Notes under the pieces: generated by a model
What the model was told of the DNA's origin: nothing
Databases searched by the model: none
Seen by the model: only the letters and a program-made list of their open reading frames with translations
Shown: piece by piece, positions 1-12,900 of the stretch
How the letters are laid out: each line of letters begins with the position of its first letter
Numbering within the stretch: the first letter of the stretch is position 1
Translations under genes and position numbers: made by a program
Source of the DNA: Phoenix dactylifera
Taxonomy: Eukaryota; Streptophyta; Magnoliopsida; Arecales; Arecaceae
Direction of reading: 5' to 3'
Length of the DNA stretch: 64,000 nucleotides
Assembly (NCBI RefSeq): GCF_009389715.1
Contig: NC_052401.1
Coordinates: 3,569,530-3,633,529, forward strand

Positions 1-2
1 AC

Positions 3-2409
3 CTGAGTTTGAAATGTTCTTGATGTGTTAGAGTTCATCAACTTAGACTCGACAGCAGTCTGTATGGTCTCAATAAGACTCTCCTGGTTTAAAAGGCTTA
101 CCTGCAATCAGGAATGTACAGCTGATCTGAACATTGTTGGATTAATTAGAAGATTTATACACAAACAGTAAGCAATTATGGAAAAGAAAAGATTAAAAGG
201 CCCACCCATTTCCTACAAATACATGAGAACAAGGACTTTGCTTCATTAAATTCTACAAGAGACTGTTTTCACACAGACAGATCTGTAATAGTATACCTCT
301 CTTTTTGTCGGATGCATATTGACATCTACATGCTCGGATGGGAGACTGATTAACATATAAATGAAAGGTTTTGATGCTTTCGGCAAAGTTGCAGAATAAA
401 CAACTTCAATAGCTCTTTTCAAGGCAGTGCATTCCACCAGCCTGTCTGAAAGAAAATATTTTAGATAATGTATATTGAAGCATAGTTATAAGTCATCAGT
501 TCTGAGTTTCAAAGTAAATATGTTCCTAACCTTTATCTTTAGATATCATTAATAATCTGATGCCAGTATGGTACTCATGTTTACATACCATTAATGAAAA
601 GTATCATTGTTGTTTTTTTCGCTACATAATTTGCATTTGAAATAAAACCATCCATCTTGAAGATTGATCGGGCAGGATTGTCATCTGAAGTAGTTATTTC
701 CATCAGATCACGAGCCACAGAAACACCATACACAGTTCTGATAGCATCCAGCCTTGAACATGAAGCAACCGTGTGAACATCTGCTCTATTTGCGCCGTGC
801 TATTTCATATAAATGAAGAGGTATTAGCATTTCATATACAGCAAATTAAAATAAAAGTTCTATTTGCATTAACATTTCACTGAAGCATCAAATGTTGACT
901 CACCTTCCTGCAAGAAAAGCTCACACTAATGTTATGGACTGCAAACCGACTAATCAAGTCTATAATCTTTGGGTAATCATCACTGGAGCTCTGCAATGTC
1001 TTTCTCCGAGCAATCATATTGTAAAATAGATTCTCAACCTGAAACAAATGAACTTTGATAATCAAAAAGATTCCATGACATAGATAGTATGCAAAATCAC
1101 ACAAGAAATTGATGAGAAACTTGTAATGCCGGTCATGATACCAAAACCATGCAGAATGCCCTACCATTATTTGAGTTCCTCTAACAGCGGCACAGGGCCT
1201 GGGTTCATGCTCCATTACTCCATCTCTATAAGAAACCCTGAAAATGGGCATTGAAAAAAAATATTGAATATGACAGAACTGTATAACATTGATGGAAGGA
1301 ACTTGAGAAAGACATACACCTGTAACCATGCAGTTGACCTTCAGTTATAGTTGTCACAGTGACATGACCAACATACGTCATGCTGGCCAAAGCCTCCCCT
1401 CTAAAACCCATTGATTTAATTGTCTGTAGGTCCTCATATGTAGATAACTTTGACGTGGTGTGTCTTTCACATAGTATTGGCAGATCCTCATACTGTTACC
1501 ACAATAATTTCATGCCATTAATAATAACAATATATAAGAGAGAAGAACTACTAAGAATTGCTAGCTCCCAATTGTCAATTGTAACTGCAATACACGAAAT
1601 ATCACAAATCTATAATACAACTCACAGAAAGAGGTAAGCACTGTAGCAACTTTAAATCAAGTTTAATGTCCCAAGAAGTTTATCCTTTCTATTGGAGCAT
1701 TTATTTTATCATTTTTAACAAATCCAAAACTCCTGGTTACCTGAATCATTAGTCCCAGAGAGTGATCAGCCTCCATTAGTTTGATGTAAGCCTACCTACA
1801 TCCTCTAGTTCCCAAGCCTTCCACTGTTTACTGTTTTCCAATATTTCCCACAACGAACGTCCATCGGAGGCAGTCACTTAAAGAAACCCTAGCGCAAATA
1901 TTTCTTGAAAATATTTTAAAATTCCATATTCGGCTAATCAACACAATCGACCACGCTTGTTTTCCACTTCTTGAACCAAGAAAAGGGGTTACGATAAAAA
2001 CCCTATATACATGCAAAAGAATAAATGTTTAACTAAAAAAAGGCATCCATTTTTGAATCTTTCTAAGGATCGACTTGCATTTTCGGAGCATTAATCAAGC
2101 GGAATGGGCTCAAAAGACGCGCAAGGGTATTGAAGGGGAAATCGGAGAGCAAGGGTTTACCCGGATGCCGTGGCCGTTGTCCGAGACCTGGATGAGCTTG
2201 AGGCCGCCGTCCTTGACGACGACGGAGATGGAGGTGGCCCCGGCGTCAAGGCTGTTCTCCACTAGCTCCTTCACAGCAGAGGCCGGCCGCTGGATCACCT
2301 CCCCCGCCGCAATCCGGTTCACCACCGACTCGTCCAGCCGCCGAATCCTCGGCGGCTCCACCCTCGCCTCGGTGGAGTCCGTCGCCTGCTCGGGTTCATC
2401 AATCTCCAT
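3..2409 (-). CDS. MLH1: DNA mismatch repair protein MLH1, N-terminal part (exons 1-7)
   Basis: MutL homologue: the ATPase that couples mismatch recognition by MutS proteins to strand excision in the nucleus, normally as a heterodimer with PMS1 or MLH3, which also acts in meiotic crossing-over. I place exons at 2161-2409, 1320-1492, 1165-1237, 904-1038, 589-799, 297-445 and 3-101, all with GT-AG ends and consistent phase (363 codons). The GHKL ATPase motifs are all present: the motif I region with [16 protein letters not shown] and [12 protein letters not shown] (about residues 27-54), DNGHGIR (77-83) and [10 protein letters not shown] just after exon 2 begins. [14 protein letters not shown] and HPTKREV, typical of MLH1 rather than PMS1, follow. 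The start at 2409 begins MEIDEPEQ, an acidic variable leader as in other plant MLH1 proteins. No lesion is seen. The C-terminal dimerisation domain lies outside the window to the left. Confidence 0.96.
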
Positions 2410-2460
2410 GGCGACAGAGAGGGAGAGAGAAGGTGGGGTCGGGTGCAGGTTTTGGAGGGA

Positions 2461-2504
2461 GAAGAAGAAGAAGAAGAAGAAGAAAAGAAAGAGGGGGGGG
2501 GGGG
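2461..2504. repeat. GAA microsatellite and 12-base G run upstream of MLH1
   Basis: About eight GAA units (2461-2484) are followed by an A/G-rich stretch and a run of 12 G at 2493-2504. Read on the MLH1 strand this is a C run followed by TTC repeats, 52-95 bases upstream of the MLH1 start codon, so it probably lies in the 5' leader. Pyrimidine-rich leaders are common in plant genes. Confidence 0.85.
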
Positions 2505-2639
2505 TTGTTTACAGACCCGACTTTATGTTTGACTTCTGCAATTCCACAACCGACTTCTTGCAACTTTGCCCAACACGGAATAAAAGGGGGATGGTTTGTT
2601 GAATGGATGTGGGCGGGGTCAGGTACTACGATTCATATG

Positions 2640-3591
2640 AATAATTTTTTTTTTAACTATTTAAAGATCAATGGAGAATCAAGAAGCAGCGGACCAACAC
2701 TAACCCAATTTGGCATTATTTTTTATTTCTTGTTTTATACTTTTTGAAAACAAAAATATGAAAACCCAACACAGAAGAAAAGTTTGGTACCCTTAGTTTT
2801 ATTTTTGATTTTTTAAAAATATTTTTTTGATTTCTAAAAAAATATGAAAGGAACTATTACTTTCAATAAGAAACATACTTCTTTTTTATCACCACTATCA
2901 ACATTGCTTCCATTACCACTATTGTTGTCGCTTCCATCTTCACTATTGTCGTCACTGCCACCGCTACTATTATTGTATCTTCCACTATACCACCGCCATT
3001 ATTATCGCCTTTACTGCACTGCCACTAGATTTGCCACCGACGCCACTATAACTATTGTCTTCACTGCTTCTGTCTTCACCACCATCATTGTGCTTGTTTT
3101 GTTTAAAAATATATGTTGACCAAAAAAAATATTAAAAATTAGGGAAAAGGGGGAAGGATTTCTATATGCATGAGTAGATATGTTGATCTGTTAGATCACG
3201 CTAGGTGCAAATAATTTTGTTGCTATTTGTACTTAATTAAAGCATGGTTAGGTTAGCATCGAGTGGTAGGATTATGTTCTCGAAGGAGCAATTTTTAGAT
3301 GGGTATATCTGGATAATTTATTAAGTTATATTAATAGATTTTTCATATTAATAATGGCTTTCTAATTAGAAATGAGAGGATGCGATGGAAGTCTAAATGC
3401 GAGGCACAGGTATACAGATAGAGACACCAACAAAGCAGCAAGTGTCTCTTGGTGGAGAACTATAACTTTCTATATCACTATACGTTCGTAGTTCTATTTT
3501 TCTTGAGATTGGTTTCTGTACTAATAATATTGTAATTACTATTATTATATATTAATGCAGCAATTTTCTCCGTATTTTATTTTATAATTTC
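2640..3591. other. Intergenic, low-complexity DNA
   Basis: No gene recognised. Between about 2876 and 3095 there is a degenerate repeat built from CCACTATT and CCACC-like words that keeps one frame open by chance and would encode a leucine, threonine and tyrosine-rich low-complexity peptide. A TA microsatellite lies at 3628-3649 inside the following MITE copy. Confidence 0.5.
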
Positions 3592-3955
3592 TTTTTGTAT
3601 AAATATCCTTCCAAAATTGATATTTACATATATATATATATATATATATCCTCATAAAACACTTATTTTGCTATGCTACCTATTTTTTATTTTTGTTTTT
3701 GCATATGTTCCTTTGCCATCTAATGCCATTAAAAAATTAACAGTTTCAAATTAAAATAATTAAAATATCCTTAATGTGTAGATGTGCAAAAAGAAACATT
3801 TATAAGGTGATCGCGTTGGAAAACAAAAAAGTAATTTCAAAATTTTATTTTATTTTTAATTAAAATAAATATAGTTTTTGTTAACGATGTTAGAAAAACC
3901 GTGATATTAGTGGCATTTGTGCAAAAATAGTATTTTAGGAGGAGACATGTACCCT
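3592..3955. mobile_element. MITE copy 1 (AT-rich, long inverted ends), right end truncated
   Basis: Shares its order of conserved words with the copies near 6.9 and 36.5 kb: ATATCCTTCCAAAATTGAT at the left, an ATTAAAAAATTAAC block followed by TTTCAAATTAAAATA, then TTTTATTTTATTTTTAATTA and a GTTAACGATGTTAG block. The outer right inverted end found in the 6.9 kb copy is missing, and a TA microsatellite has expanded in the left arm. No coding capacity. Confidence 0.7.
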
Positions 3956-4393
3956 AAAAAGCATCTAATTTCCATGTTAGACATTGATTCTTTTAGATAA
4001 TAAGTGGTTGAATTCCCAGAGGAAGTGGCTCAAAGGATCCTGCAAATTATATTATAAGAGAATCTCTTCTGCTAAGAAGAATTTTTCAGTCATGCAGGTA
4101 TGCAGAAGCCTTTTCCCTGTCCACCTTCAATCCATGTGAAGTGGTCCTGCATCTTTAAAACCAATGGACCTGTCAAGATGATATGGTCCCTTCCAAGCTG
4201 CAATAGCAGCAATAATGCAGCAGTCAAGCCTCATTCGTAGGACTTTTGTGCACGGCACCTCCAAGGCTGATCATAGTGCTCAGATATCAATTGGTTATCC
4301 TTTGTGTATGATTCTACTTTATTAAAATTAAGAAAGGGACATATAACAATATGAAAATTATTATTGTGAAAGACATGACAGAATTATGATGAT

Positions 4394-4770
4394 TGTTGGG
4401 GGCAGATGGGGGACCCGGGACTTTAGTTCCACATAGGAAGAGTAGCAGAAAGGATTGTGCCTTATAAGAAGGGGCCACTCCTTTCCTTCCAAAGGACACT
4501 TTTAAAAAGGACAAAGCCGTGAGGAAAAAACTACCGATACAGTCATTTTCCCCATCTAACAGATGATCCTAGAGAAAGGACTCCGCCGAAATTTCTCCGC
4601 ATGGGACTTTAGTCTCATATTAGAAGAGTAGCGAAAAGGATTGTGCCTTATAAGGAGGGGCCGCCCCTTTTCTTTTAGAGAGCCCTAAGGACAAAGCCAT
4701 GAGGAGGAAATTGACGTGCGTGCTCCCCTAAAACAGACAATACCTCTGATCGAGATGCAATCACTTTTTC
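4394..4770 (+). mobile_element. Degraded TRIM-like LTR element
   Basis: A non-coding fossil with two imperfect direct repeats, 4417-4527 and 4603-4707. Both begin GGGACTTTAGT and run through GTGCCTTATAAG and AAGGACAAAGCC. After the second copy comes GACAATACCTCTGA, which recurs in both LTRs of the 51.3 kb element, so the two look related. Terminal repeats with almost no interior fit a terminal-repeat retrotransposon in miniature. Boundaries are approximate and no target duplication was found. Confidence 0.5.
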
Positions 4771-6869
4771 GCTCTAATAATAATGTAGGAATAATCCATC
4801 ATAGCCATTTTATGGTACTGAAATTGTTAGGTTTTATTTCTTTAATTATTTTTATTACAAATTAATGGCAAGGTTGCATTTGGAATGTGATGCATTAGCT
4901 TGTAGTTCAATGGCTGGGTCAGCATCCGTAGAAATGCTTGCTCTAAACATTTGATGCCATGTTGTTGGATCAATAGTTTGGCTGTGGGAAATTACTACTC
5001 TGCAGCAGAACTTTAAATCCATTTTAAGGTTTTTCATTCAAGTTATTTTTTCCTCCTTTCATTTTCCCCGACAAATTTAGTTGCATGGTTTAGATGGTGA
5101 TATCAGATTTTTGGTTATCTAGGCAGCATCTAAACCCTAATTGTGAAGAGAGTTGCCATCATTAACATTGAGGCATGAAATGTTTGTACGTAGGTTGAAA
5201 CTTTGGGAAAGAGAATATTAACAGGCATAATTTTCAAGTAATTACATCGGACTTTTGTGAATCGGAGTTACGGGTTATGACATAATTTTTTTTGTTTGTG
5301 ATGGAAAATAACCGAAAACCCTAACCTTGCAAAAAAACATTCAGTTGGAGATCTTTAGAAAAACCATCAGGACACTTCACCAGCTGCACTATCACCTTCA
5401 AGTAATAAGTTATCGTTTGGAAAATATTGTTTGTAAAACAAAGAAAAAGAAGGATAACATTAATAAATTAATTTTTTAAACAGCCAGGAAATCTCATTTA
5501 ATGCATGTACCTTTAAGATAATTTCAGAATATTTTCTAAACAGAGTTTCTAACATTAGTCTTAATTAACATAACAAGAAAGTCCTAGATCTATATAAGCA
5601 GAGGCAAGACATGTAATAAAGAGCATTTGCTTATTACTAGTTTTTACTTGAAATTTTGATACTTTCCAATTTGTTTCTTGTTGATTCAAGTAATTTTGTT
5701 TCGATCATTAATTAATTAGTTAAATGGAGAATAAGTTCATTGCTATCTATTTCTGCAGAAACTTCAAAGTAAAAAAAACCCTAACTGAATCATACAGAGG
5801 AAAACAACAATCAAAAGCAAACTAAATTGGAATTAGATATGATAATAGGAAGAACCCTAGCAAGAACACAAAACAGAGTAACATATCGGAGGACGAAGTT
5901 GCTAATTGGGCCACTATGTGGCTCTTAGGTGCTCAAGGTTATATTTGATTGCAAATAAAGTTGAAGTGAATATAATGGAAAAGAAAAATGAAGTAAATTT
6001 TCTCTCAGTTTCACTGAGAGCTAGTTTTGGGTTTGAATTTGTTTGAATTATTTCAAAATCATCCCATGAAAGGAGAAAAATTGTGAACTTCGAAACATAA
6101 TTCACACAATATTTTATCTCTAATGTTTTCTCATATGCTTTTTTTGGTTGTTGAGGAAGTGAAAGAAAAAGAGAAGAACTCTGTGGAATAGATTAAGAAA
6201 AGAAAAGAAATGTCAAAATTTTCTACGATTTGGCTTACGATAAGAAAATCAAAGAGAAAGTTGTGTGGAGGTTCCAGCCTTGGAATGTTTGTATGATTAT
6301 CTTGTCCATATCTTTGGAGACAAATAAACTTTTGATTTGCTTTCTCAAAATCTCTATCTTTTTTTTTTTTGCTAGGAAAAATCTCTACATTTTAGAAGGG
6401 AAAAGTTTTAGGATGGTTAGAAATTTCAAACACAATATTTTTTTTTGAAATTTTCTTCTCTCCATCAACCATCAGAGAAAAGAAATGATTCCTCTCTGAT
6501 AAACATCATTTCACTTTCTTGGCAAACAAACAAAGTTCTAATATTTTTCTTTTGACTATCAATTATTGGATAAAGAAGATTCTGAAAGTTTCTTACCCTT
6601 CTTTTGGAAGAATCAAAACCTAAAGCTTTGGTAGTGGAACTGAAATCAACATATCCTTCAACCGAAGTCCTATCAGAGAAAAGCTGCCCACTATTGTAAT
6701 AATTAGTTGGAAATAGAGCCCTATGATGCTTATGGCCAAATAGGATATCCGACAGCATAAGATGATGGGGTCTTCATCATGCAAATAACTAAACAAATTT
6801 GAAATTAAAGTTTTCATAAAGAAAATTTGTTCTTCCATCCTTTTCTCTCTAGCATTGCGGAGACCATAT
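4771..6869. other. Intergenic, no gene seen
   Basis: AT-rich DNA with only short random open frames. No protein similarity, RNA gene or repeat structure recognised. Confidence 0.5.
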
Positions 6870-6878
6870 ATATATTTA

Positions 6879-7335
6879 GATTTTTTGCATGAATACCCTT
6901 CTAAATATCAGATTTTGCATGAATACCCTTCCAAAATTGATATTTGTATGTGTACTCTCGTAAAACACTTATTTTGCTATTCTACCTTTTTTTTATATTT
7001 TTATTTTTACATATGTATCCATGCTATCTAACGGCATTAAAAAATTAACGGTTTCAAATTAAAATAACTAATATATCCTTAATTGGTAGACATGCAAATA
7101 GATTGCAATCCTAATAGCAGTAGGAGAAGACAGGAACAATAGCATAATTTTAAAATTTTATTTTATTTTTAGTTAATATAAATATGATTTTTCTTAACAT
7201 CGTTAGAAAAATCGTTATATTAGGGACATTTGTACAATAACAAAGTTTTACGAGGGTATATATACAAATATCAATTTTGAAAGAATATTTATGCAAAATT
7301 TGATATTTAGAAGGGTACCCATGCAGAAAAACTCT
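6879..7335. mobile_element. MITE copy 2, essentially complete, with a possible 9-bp target duplication
   Basis: The left end reads TTTTTTGCATGAATACCCTT and the right end is its imperfect inverse (AAGGGTACCCATGCAGAAAA); the inverted arms extend about 70 bases, each containing a tandem doubling of the GCATGAATACCCTTC motif. ATATATTTA stands on both sides (6870-6878 and 7336-7344), a possible 9-bp target duplication, the length made by Mutator-type transposases. The interior is AT-rich and non-coding. The TA-rich site means the flanking match could be chance. Confidence 0.7.
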
Positions 7336-7344
7336 ATATATTTA

Positions 7345-9850
7345 TATGCCATGCACAACTTTCTTTGCCTTGTAAACAAAACAAAGTGGTCTCCTTTCAG
7401 ACCACCATTGAAAAGAGAAGCATCTTATCCCATGAGACTTTGGAAACTCTTACGCCTAGCTGGCCTCTCCATCAGCTCTTTTCAGCAAATCAGTGCGTAG
7501 GGTGGGGCATGCAGTGTGATCCCGCACTAGCCATAAAGCCTTCCTCTTTCATATAACTCTTTTCTTTAATAATTGTCCTCTTTTCTAGACTTAGCTTTTC
7601 ATGATGCACATGAGAAATTTGTAATGAGATCACAGAGAGAATATATGGATTCACAGAGAAAAGCGCGATATCATCATTTGACTCCAGGAGCTCAAAACAT
7701 CCTAGCTGCAGAAAATTCCTCCAATCAGTATACATCACAGAGCTCTATCGCTTGTGCAACTTGGCAAAAAGAAGAGGGATCATAAAGGTGTTGGCTGGCA
7801 AACAAAAATGAAAAAAGGAGTGAATATAGAGCATCCTCCCCTCTTCTAGCTTCTGCTTTTGGCGAAGGCTATGGTGAAATAGGTGCAGGCTGATTCTCTT
7901 TTGGCTGTGGCTTTTAAGTGTTATAGCTGAAACGCTAGCAGGAATTAAGTTGCTGGATTCTTGACGAATATGAAGACCAGTCTAATTTTAAAATGAAGGC
8001 TGGCTTTCAATCTTTCAAGTCATGCATAGAAAATACAAATATATTTTAGAGGCGGCCACTCGACATGGAAGAATGGTCAGCGAGGGAACTCTGAAAGAAA
8101 AAAGAGTTGGTGTAGGTCTCCAACGAGGATTGCACCCACCCAGAAAGCAGAAGAGATTGAGACTAAAGACCACCTACAAATTGATGTCTTGTTGAATTTG
8201 CTAGTGCAATGCAACTTGGACAAAGCACCAAAGTTGTAACCATACTTCTACCTTTCTTTGTTTCTTTTATGTATTAATACACACATAGAACAAGTGCCGA
8301 ACCAGATTTTTGGTGCAATACGTGGGGTCTGGGGTGTTTTGTCAGGCCCAAAATGTCAATTCCCTCCCCCCCCCCCCAACATTTTTTTCTGCGAAAAAAT
8401 CCGGCTTGCGCACTGGGAGTACACGAACAATCGTTCTTTTATATTGGCTTCATTCAAGAGTATTATAGGGGAAACATGATTCTCATGCAATTTAGCATGT
8501 TTCATCGAAGAAGAGAATTAATATTTCAGATACCTGAAAATAGGCAGAGAGAAATATCAATAAATCACTTCCTTTAGCATAGTTTGGATGACCATTTGCT
8601 GATTATTGCTTGCATGTCATTTCCTGCATGAGTTATGTAAAGTGGCAAGTAAATTATGGATGATTAACACAAGTTAAGGAGCCTGCATTATGTGTCCACC
8701 AATTAGGTGAACTTAGATCAAAATGAACCTGGAAGATCTAAGTATTACAGACTGAAAAAGTGGACAAGATATTTATTTGGAGGCATTTGCTGGCATGGTT
8801 CCAAATTCTGCAAAGCATGATTTGTTATGTTGAGTTTACACAGGAGAATGTGATTCTTAACTTAAAGGCTAGTGTTCTTTTTCTCTATTGAATATAATCA
8901 TGTTAATGGTCTAACAGGAGAAGCCTATGCACTTTCAGTATTTTGCTTAAGTGCTAAATGAGTAACTCTAGCATACTCTTGAAAAAAAAATGAGGAAAGG
9001 TTAGTGCCTCAAGGATCACAATCTAGGTTGCAGGCTCCCATATAGGCAAATATTTCAGACAGGCTAAACTAGTGTTTTTGAGAATTGTCTGTTAGTTTAG
9101 CATTGTTCATTGCTTAACATGTTAGATCTCATGTGGAGTTTTCCATTGCATTTTAATTATTATTTCTTGGTAATCCTTCGCTATATCTTCTTCCAAAAAA
9201 AATGTTTATACTTCCAGTTTACTCATTTTTTTGTTTCAGATTGCTAGTAAGATGTATAGGTTAAAGTCATTGATAATGCCGTTCCACATAAGTTTTGAGC
9301 TTCAAGGAGAAACACATCATCGATTTGGTTTCATAAAATTTTGACTTACTGATCAGGTAAACAGTGTATGTGCTCAAACTGCACACATGATTGCAACAAA
9401 GTTTGTGTGCACACATGAAATTTAGAAACTATACAATTCTAAATAACTAGATAAAGCATTCACATATGTGTGCTATATATAACAAGATCAGAATGATGAC
9501 CTGCTTCATTGGAATCCACATGGTAGATAATTAGTGGGACTAGGAGTATCTGAAGTTCTAGTTTTCTCAATAAAATTCCTAGACTAGGAATGTTACCATC
9601 ATACCATGTCATTTTAAACTTTTCCAAAGGATAAAACTATTCATCTCCTCCAAAGCATATGGCTAGTCTGATTCTTGGTGTCTTCTCATGATGCAAGTGC
9701 TTCCCTCCCTTTTACAGACATTTTGGGGTCTCTTGATGAGTTGGTTCTTAATTGTCTTCAGTAGAGGAAATGACAACATTGGAATTTTTCTATATGGGCA
9801 GTTTCGTCATGAAAATACTGGTAGGTGGATAATTGAATGGCCCTTGGAGA
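7345..9850. other. Intergenic, no gene seen
   Basis: Several short open frames (for example 7573-7785) have no recognised similarity and no convincing splice context. The last part is presumably upstream regulatory DNA of the amino acid permease gene. Confidence 0.45.
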
Positions 9851-9854
9851 GCAC

Positions 9855-9863
9855 TATATAATA
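9855..9863 (+). promoter_or_regulatory. Probable TATA box of the amino acid permease gene
   Basis: TATATAATA stands 136 bases before the chosen ATG, which would put transcription start near 9885-9895 and give a leader of about 100 bases. The assignment rests on position and match to the plant TATA consensus only. Confidence 0.5.
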
Positions 9864-9970
9864 GACACCCATCAGCTATATATGTATATGATTCACCCAT
9901 CCATGTTCATATCCAGGAGATGAGGCCCTTCTCTTTCTCTTCTCTCAGTTAACTTGTGATTGTGTGTGTA

Positions 9971-9987
9971 TGAGAGAGAGAGAGAGA
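9971..9987 (+). repeat. GA microsatellite just before the permease start codon
   Basis: An alternating GA tract ends four bases before the ATG at 9991. An upstream ATG at 9970 is in frame with the main start through this tract and would add seven residues, MRERERI. Confidence 0.75.
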
Positions 9988-9990
9988 ATA

Positions 9991-12900
9991 ATGAAAGACA
10001 TTGAGGGAGGTGACCATGAAAGGCAAGGTAATTACATCTACTATCTTTGATGATCATATATTCTTGACAGTTGTTCTGGGAAGTTCGATAATATTTGTCA
10101 CAGCAAATGAACTAGAACTGATGGATTCCACTTTCCCTCCCTCTCATTATTTTTTCATTCTATAAGTTTTTCTTCCTTTCTTTGGTTTAGAATATTTTTT
10201 TTAATCTTAATAAAAGATTAGGAATACTTTAGGACTTGATTTTTTAAGGTTGGTTTGTATTGCGTGTGTCCTTGCATTTTTTGTTTATTTTATTTTTCTG
10301 TCACTTTATTGTTCTTTTGAGCAAATTTTATCTTATTTTATTTTTCCATAAGTAATGACAAGGAGCCATGCAAAACCTTAGCATGTGTGAATTTGTTTAA
10401 TGAGCAAGGTTATGACAAAATGTGGCTTTCGAAAATCTCATTTGCTCTCAATGACACTAATAAAAACTCAACCATAGTAACTCACCAATGACATCTTCTC
10501 ACTACAGGTGCACTTTAAGTGGTGTTTTTTATCAGGTCATACCATTGAAAAGGATATCCTTTTTGTATGTGGGATATGATAATGGATGGATTCATCATAG
10601 ATTGTAAAAAACTAAGAAACCCCTTCTTTCTAAGGATTAGTTAAATTCTGTGCAAAATTTTATGTTAGAGCTTTACATCAAGATAAACATCTTCTCGTTC
10701 GTCATTACAGCTAAAGAATAGACCTATATATGCATGAGCTAGAAGGATACAATTCACCATTTAACCCAGTTTGATGGGTCCAAATACTTTAGTAACACTT
10801 TAACACTCAAACCTAATCATCTTTTATGCAATGATCGCATTACTTTCAACAACGCGATCAAAGGATTTATAAGACATATTTTGATTTTTAATCAAAATAC
10901 TTTGAAGCACCATTAATTACCAACTGCCGATCTGGCATGGGTGTTGAATGGCTCAATCTCCCTTTAGACTTGGCTTCCATGTATGATGGATTGTAAGATT
11001 CATGATCACAGTCATCTCTTAAACAACATTCTGAAAACTTATCAGGATGTTGCTTTGGAGTTTGGACGAGTAATTGAGCATACGACGTTGTGGCTCTTCG
11101 TGACACTACTAAAATCTAAGCGATCGCACCATTGGATATTTTATCACTATATAAATTATATTGGTGTCACGACCAAGTATCTCACTTAAAAAGAGTAGCC
11201 AAAAAAAATACTTTTTAGATTTTTTTGGTTTTATATAAGTATCTAAGACCTACTCAGTGTATAGCTGATATGGGACTAAACACATGTCCACATGAATCCT
11301 CGCATACTCCTTTCATTTAAGCATGGTGTCCACATCAAGCTAAGGTCCTAATCCATTCATAAGTACCACAAATCCAGACATAAACATCATGTTCATAACC
11401 CAAGATCCCACCCAAAAAGCCTAGCTAAGAAGGTGCTATTTGTTACATGGCACCATTATCAGCCTAACCTATTGTCTCATGCTGCAGCGTCCTTTAATCC
11501 ATATGGACCATAAATCAGATCTGCTTTAATACCATTTGTCACAACCCAGGATCTTATCTAAAACGGCTAGCAAAAAAATTTTACTTGGGTTCCTTGGTTC
11601 TATATAAGTACTCAAGATCTATTAAGTATATAACCGATAGAACACTAAATACATAGTTGCATGGGCCTCACAATCTATTGACTCCTCAAGGCACTTAAGG
11701 GTTACAAATAAATTTGTTATAAACTTAACTGATGTATGCATCTCATTAATATGGATACAGGAGTACTAAAGGCAGTAGGAACCCCGACCGAAATTGGAAA
11801 GCTAGTATCATCTTAAACTCGTAGAAGACATAGAATGGTCCTTGCCTGGTAAACCAGAGGGCCTTGCCACATGAGACTTGCCGATGTTACATGGTTGATC
11901 ATCATAGATATAGCCTTAAGAGATGGTTAAAAAAATGGCTTTAGAATGGCTGTCTGATAGGATGGGTATTTTCCAGCTTAAGGGATCTCGAATTGGTTGT
12001 GCAGAAGGGGAGGTTATTTATGACCAGGCCCGTGTGCTTTTTTCAAAGCACTCCATTGTTCCATGAAACCCGTTTGATACGAGTCTCATTCCAAAACAAT
12101 GCCTTGCCATGGTCTTCATGTCTTCAACCTCCGCATGCAGGAACCTTGTGGTCTGCAACAGCCCACATCATCGCAGCCGTGATAGGATCTGGTGTTCTAG
12201 CGCTTGCATGGAGTGTCGCTCAATTGGGTTGGATCGTCGGGCCTCTCGTTCTCTTCGGCTTCTCCTGTATCACCTACTACACCTCCACTCTCCTGGCCAA
12301 CTGCTATCGGTTTCCCGATCCGATCGATGGAACAATTAATCGCTCATATATCGATGCAGTTAGATCATATCTAGGTAACCTTAAACCTTCAAAAGAATCA
12401 AAGTTTCTGTTTTCCTCTGAATTCTATTACTTTGTTTTTGAGCAAGTTGTATGTGTTAATACCACCTCTTGCTTCTTCTCAAGGACCTAGAAAAGTATTC
12501 TACTGTGGATGTGCGCAGTATGTGAATCTATGGGGAACTATGGTGGGCTACACCATCACAGCTAGTACTAGCATGATGTAAGTCCATTTTACTTCAATTT
12601 TGTTGGCGTTATGGGCATAGTTGAATGGATTCATGAGGGTGTTTCTTCTTTGCATGCTGCTGTAAGTGCGGTGAAGCGAGCAAACTGCTTCCATATGAAT
12701 GGGCATGGTGCAAGATGTGATGCTTCTGGGAGCATGTTCATGGTGGTGTTTGGGTTGTTCCAACTTATTCTATCGCAGTTGCCGAGCTTGGAAAACATAA
12801 CATGGCTCTCTGTGGTGGCAGTGGCGACATCATTCGCTTACTCCTTTATCAGCCTCGGCCTTTGTATTGGTAAATGGGTTTCCCATGGTGATTTCAGAGG

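Noticed and set aside
2844-3119. 91-residue open frame rich in leucine, threonine and tyrosine
   Set aside because: Produced by a degenerate CCACTATT-like repeat, not a protein signal.
11165-11672. Cassandra-type TRIM carrying a 5S rRNA-like segment
   Set aside because: The expected 5S-like words were looked for and not found in this or the other TRIM-like elements.
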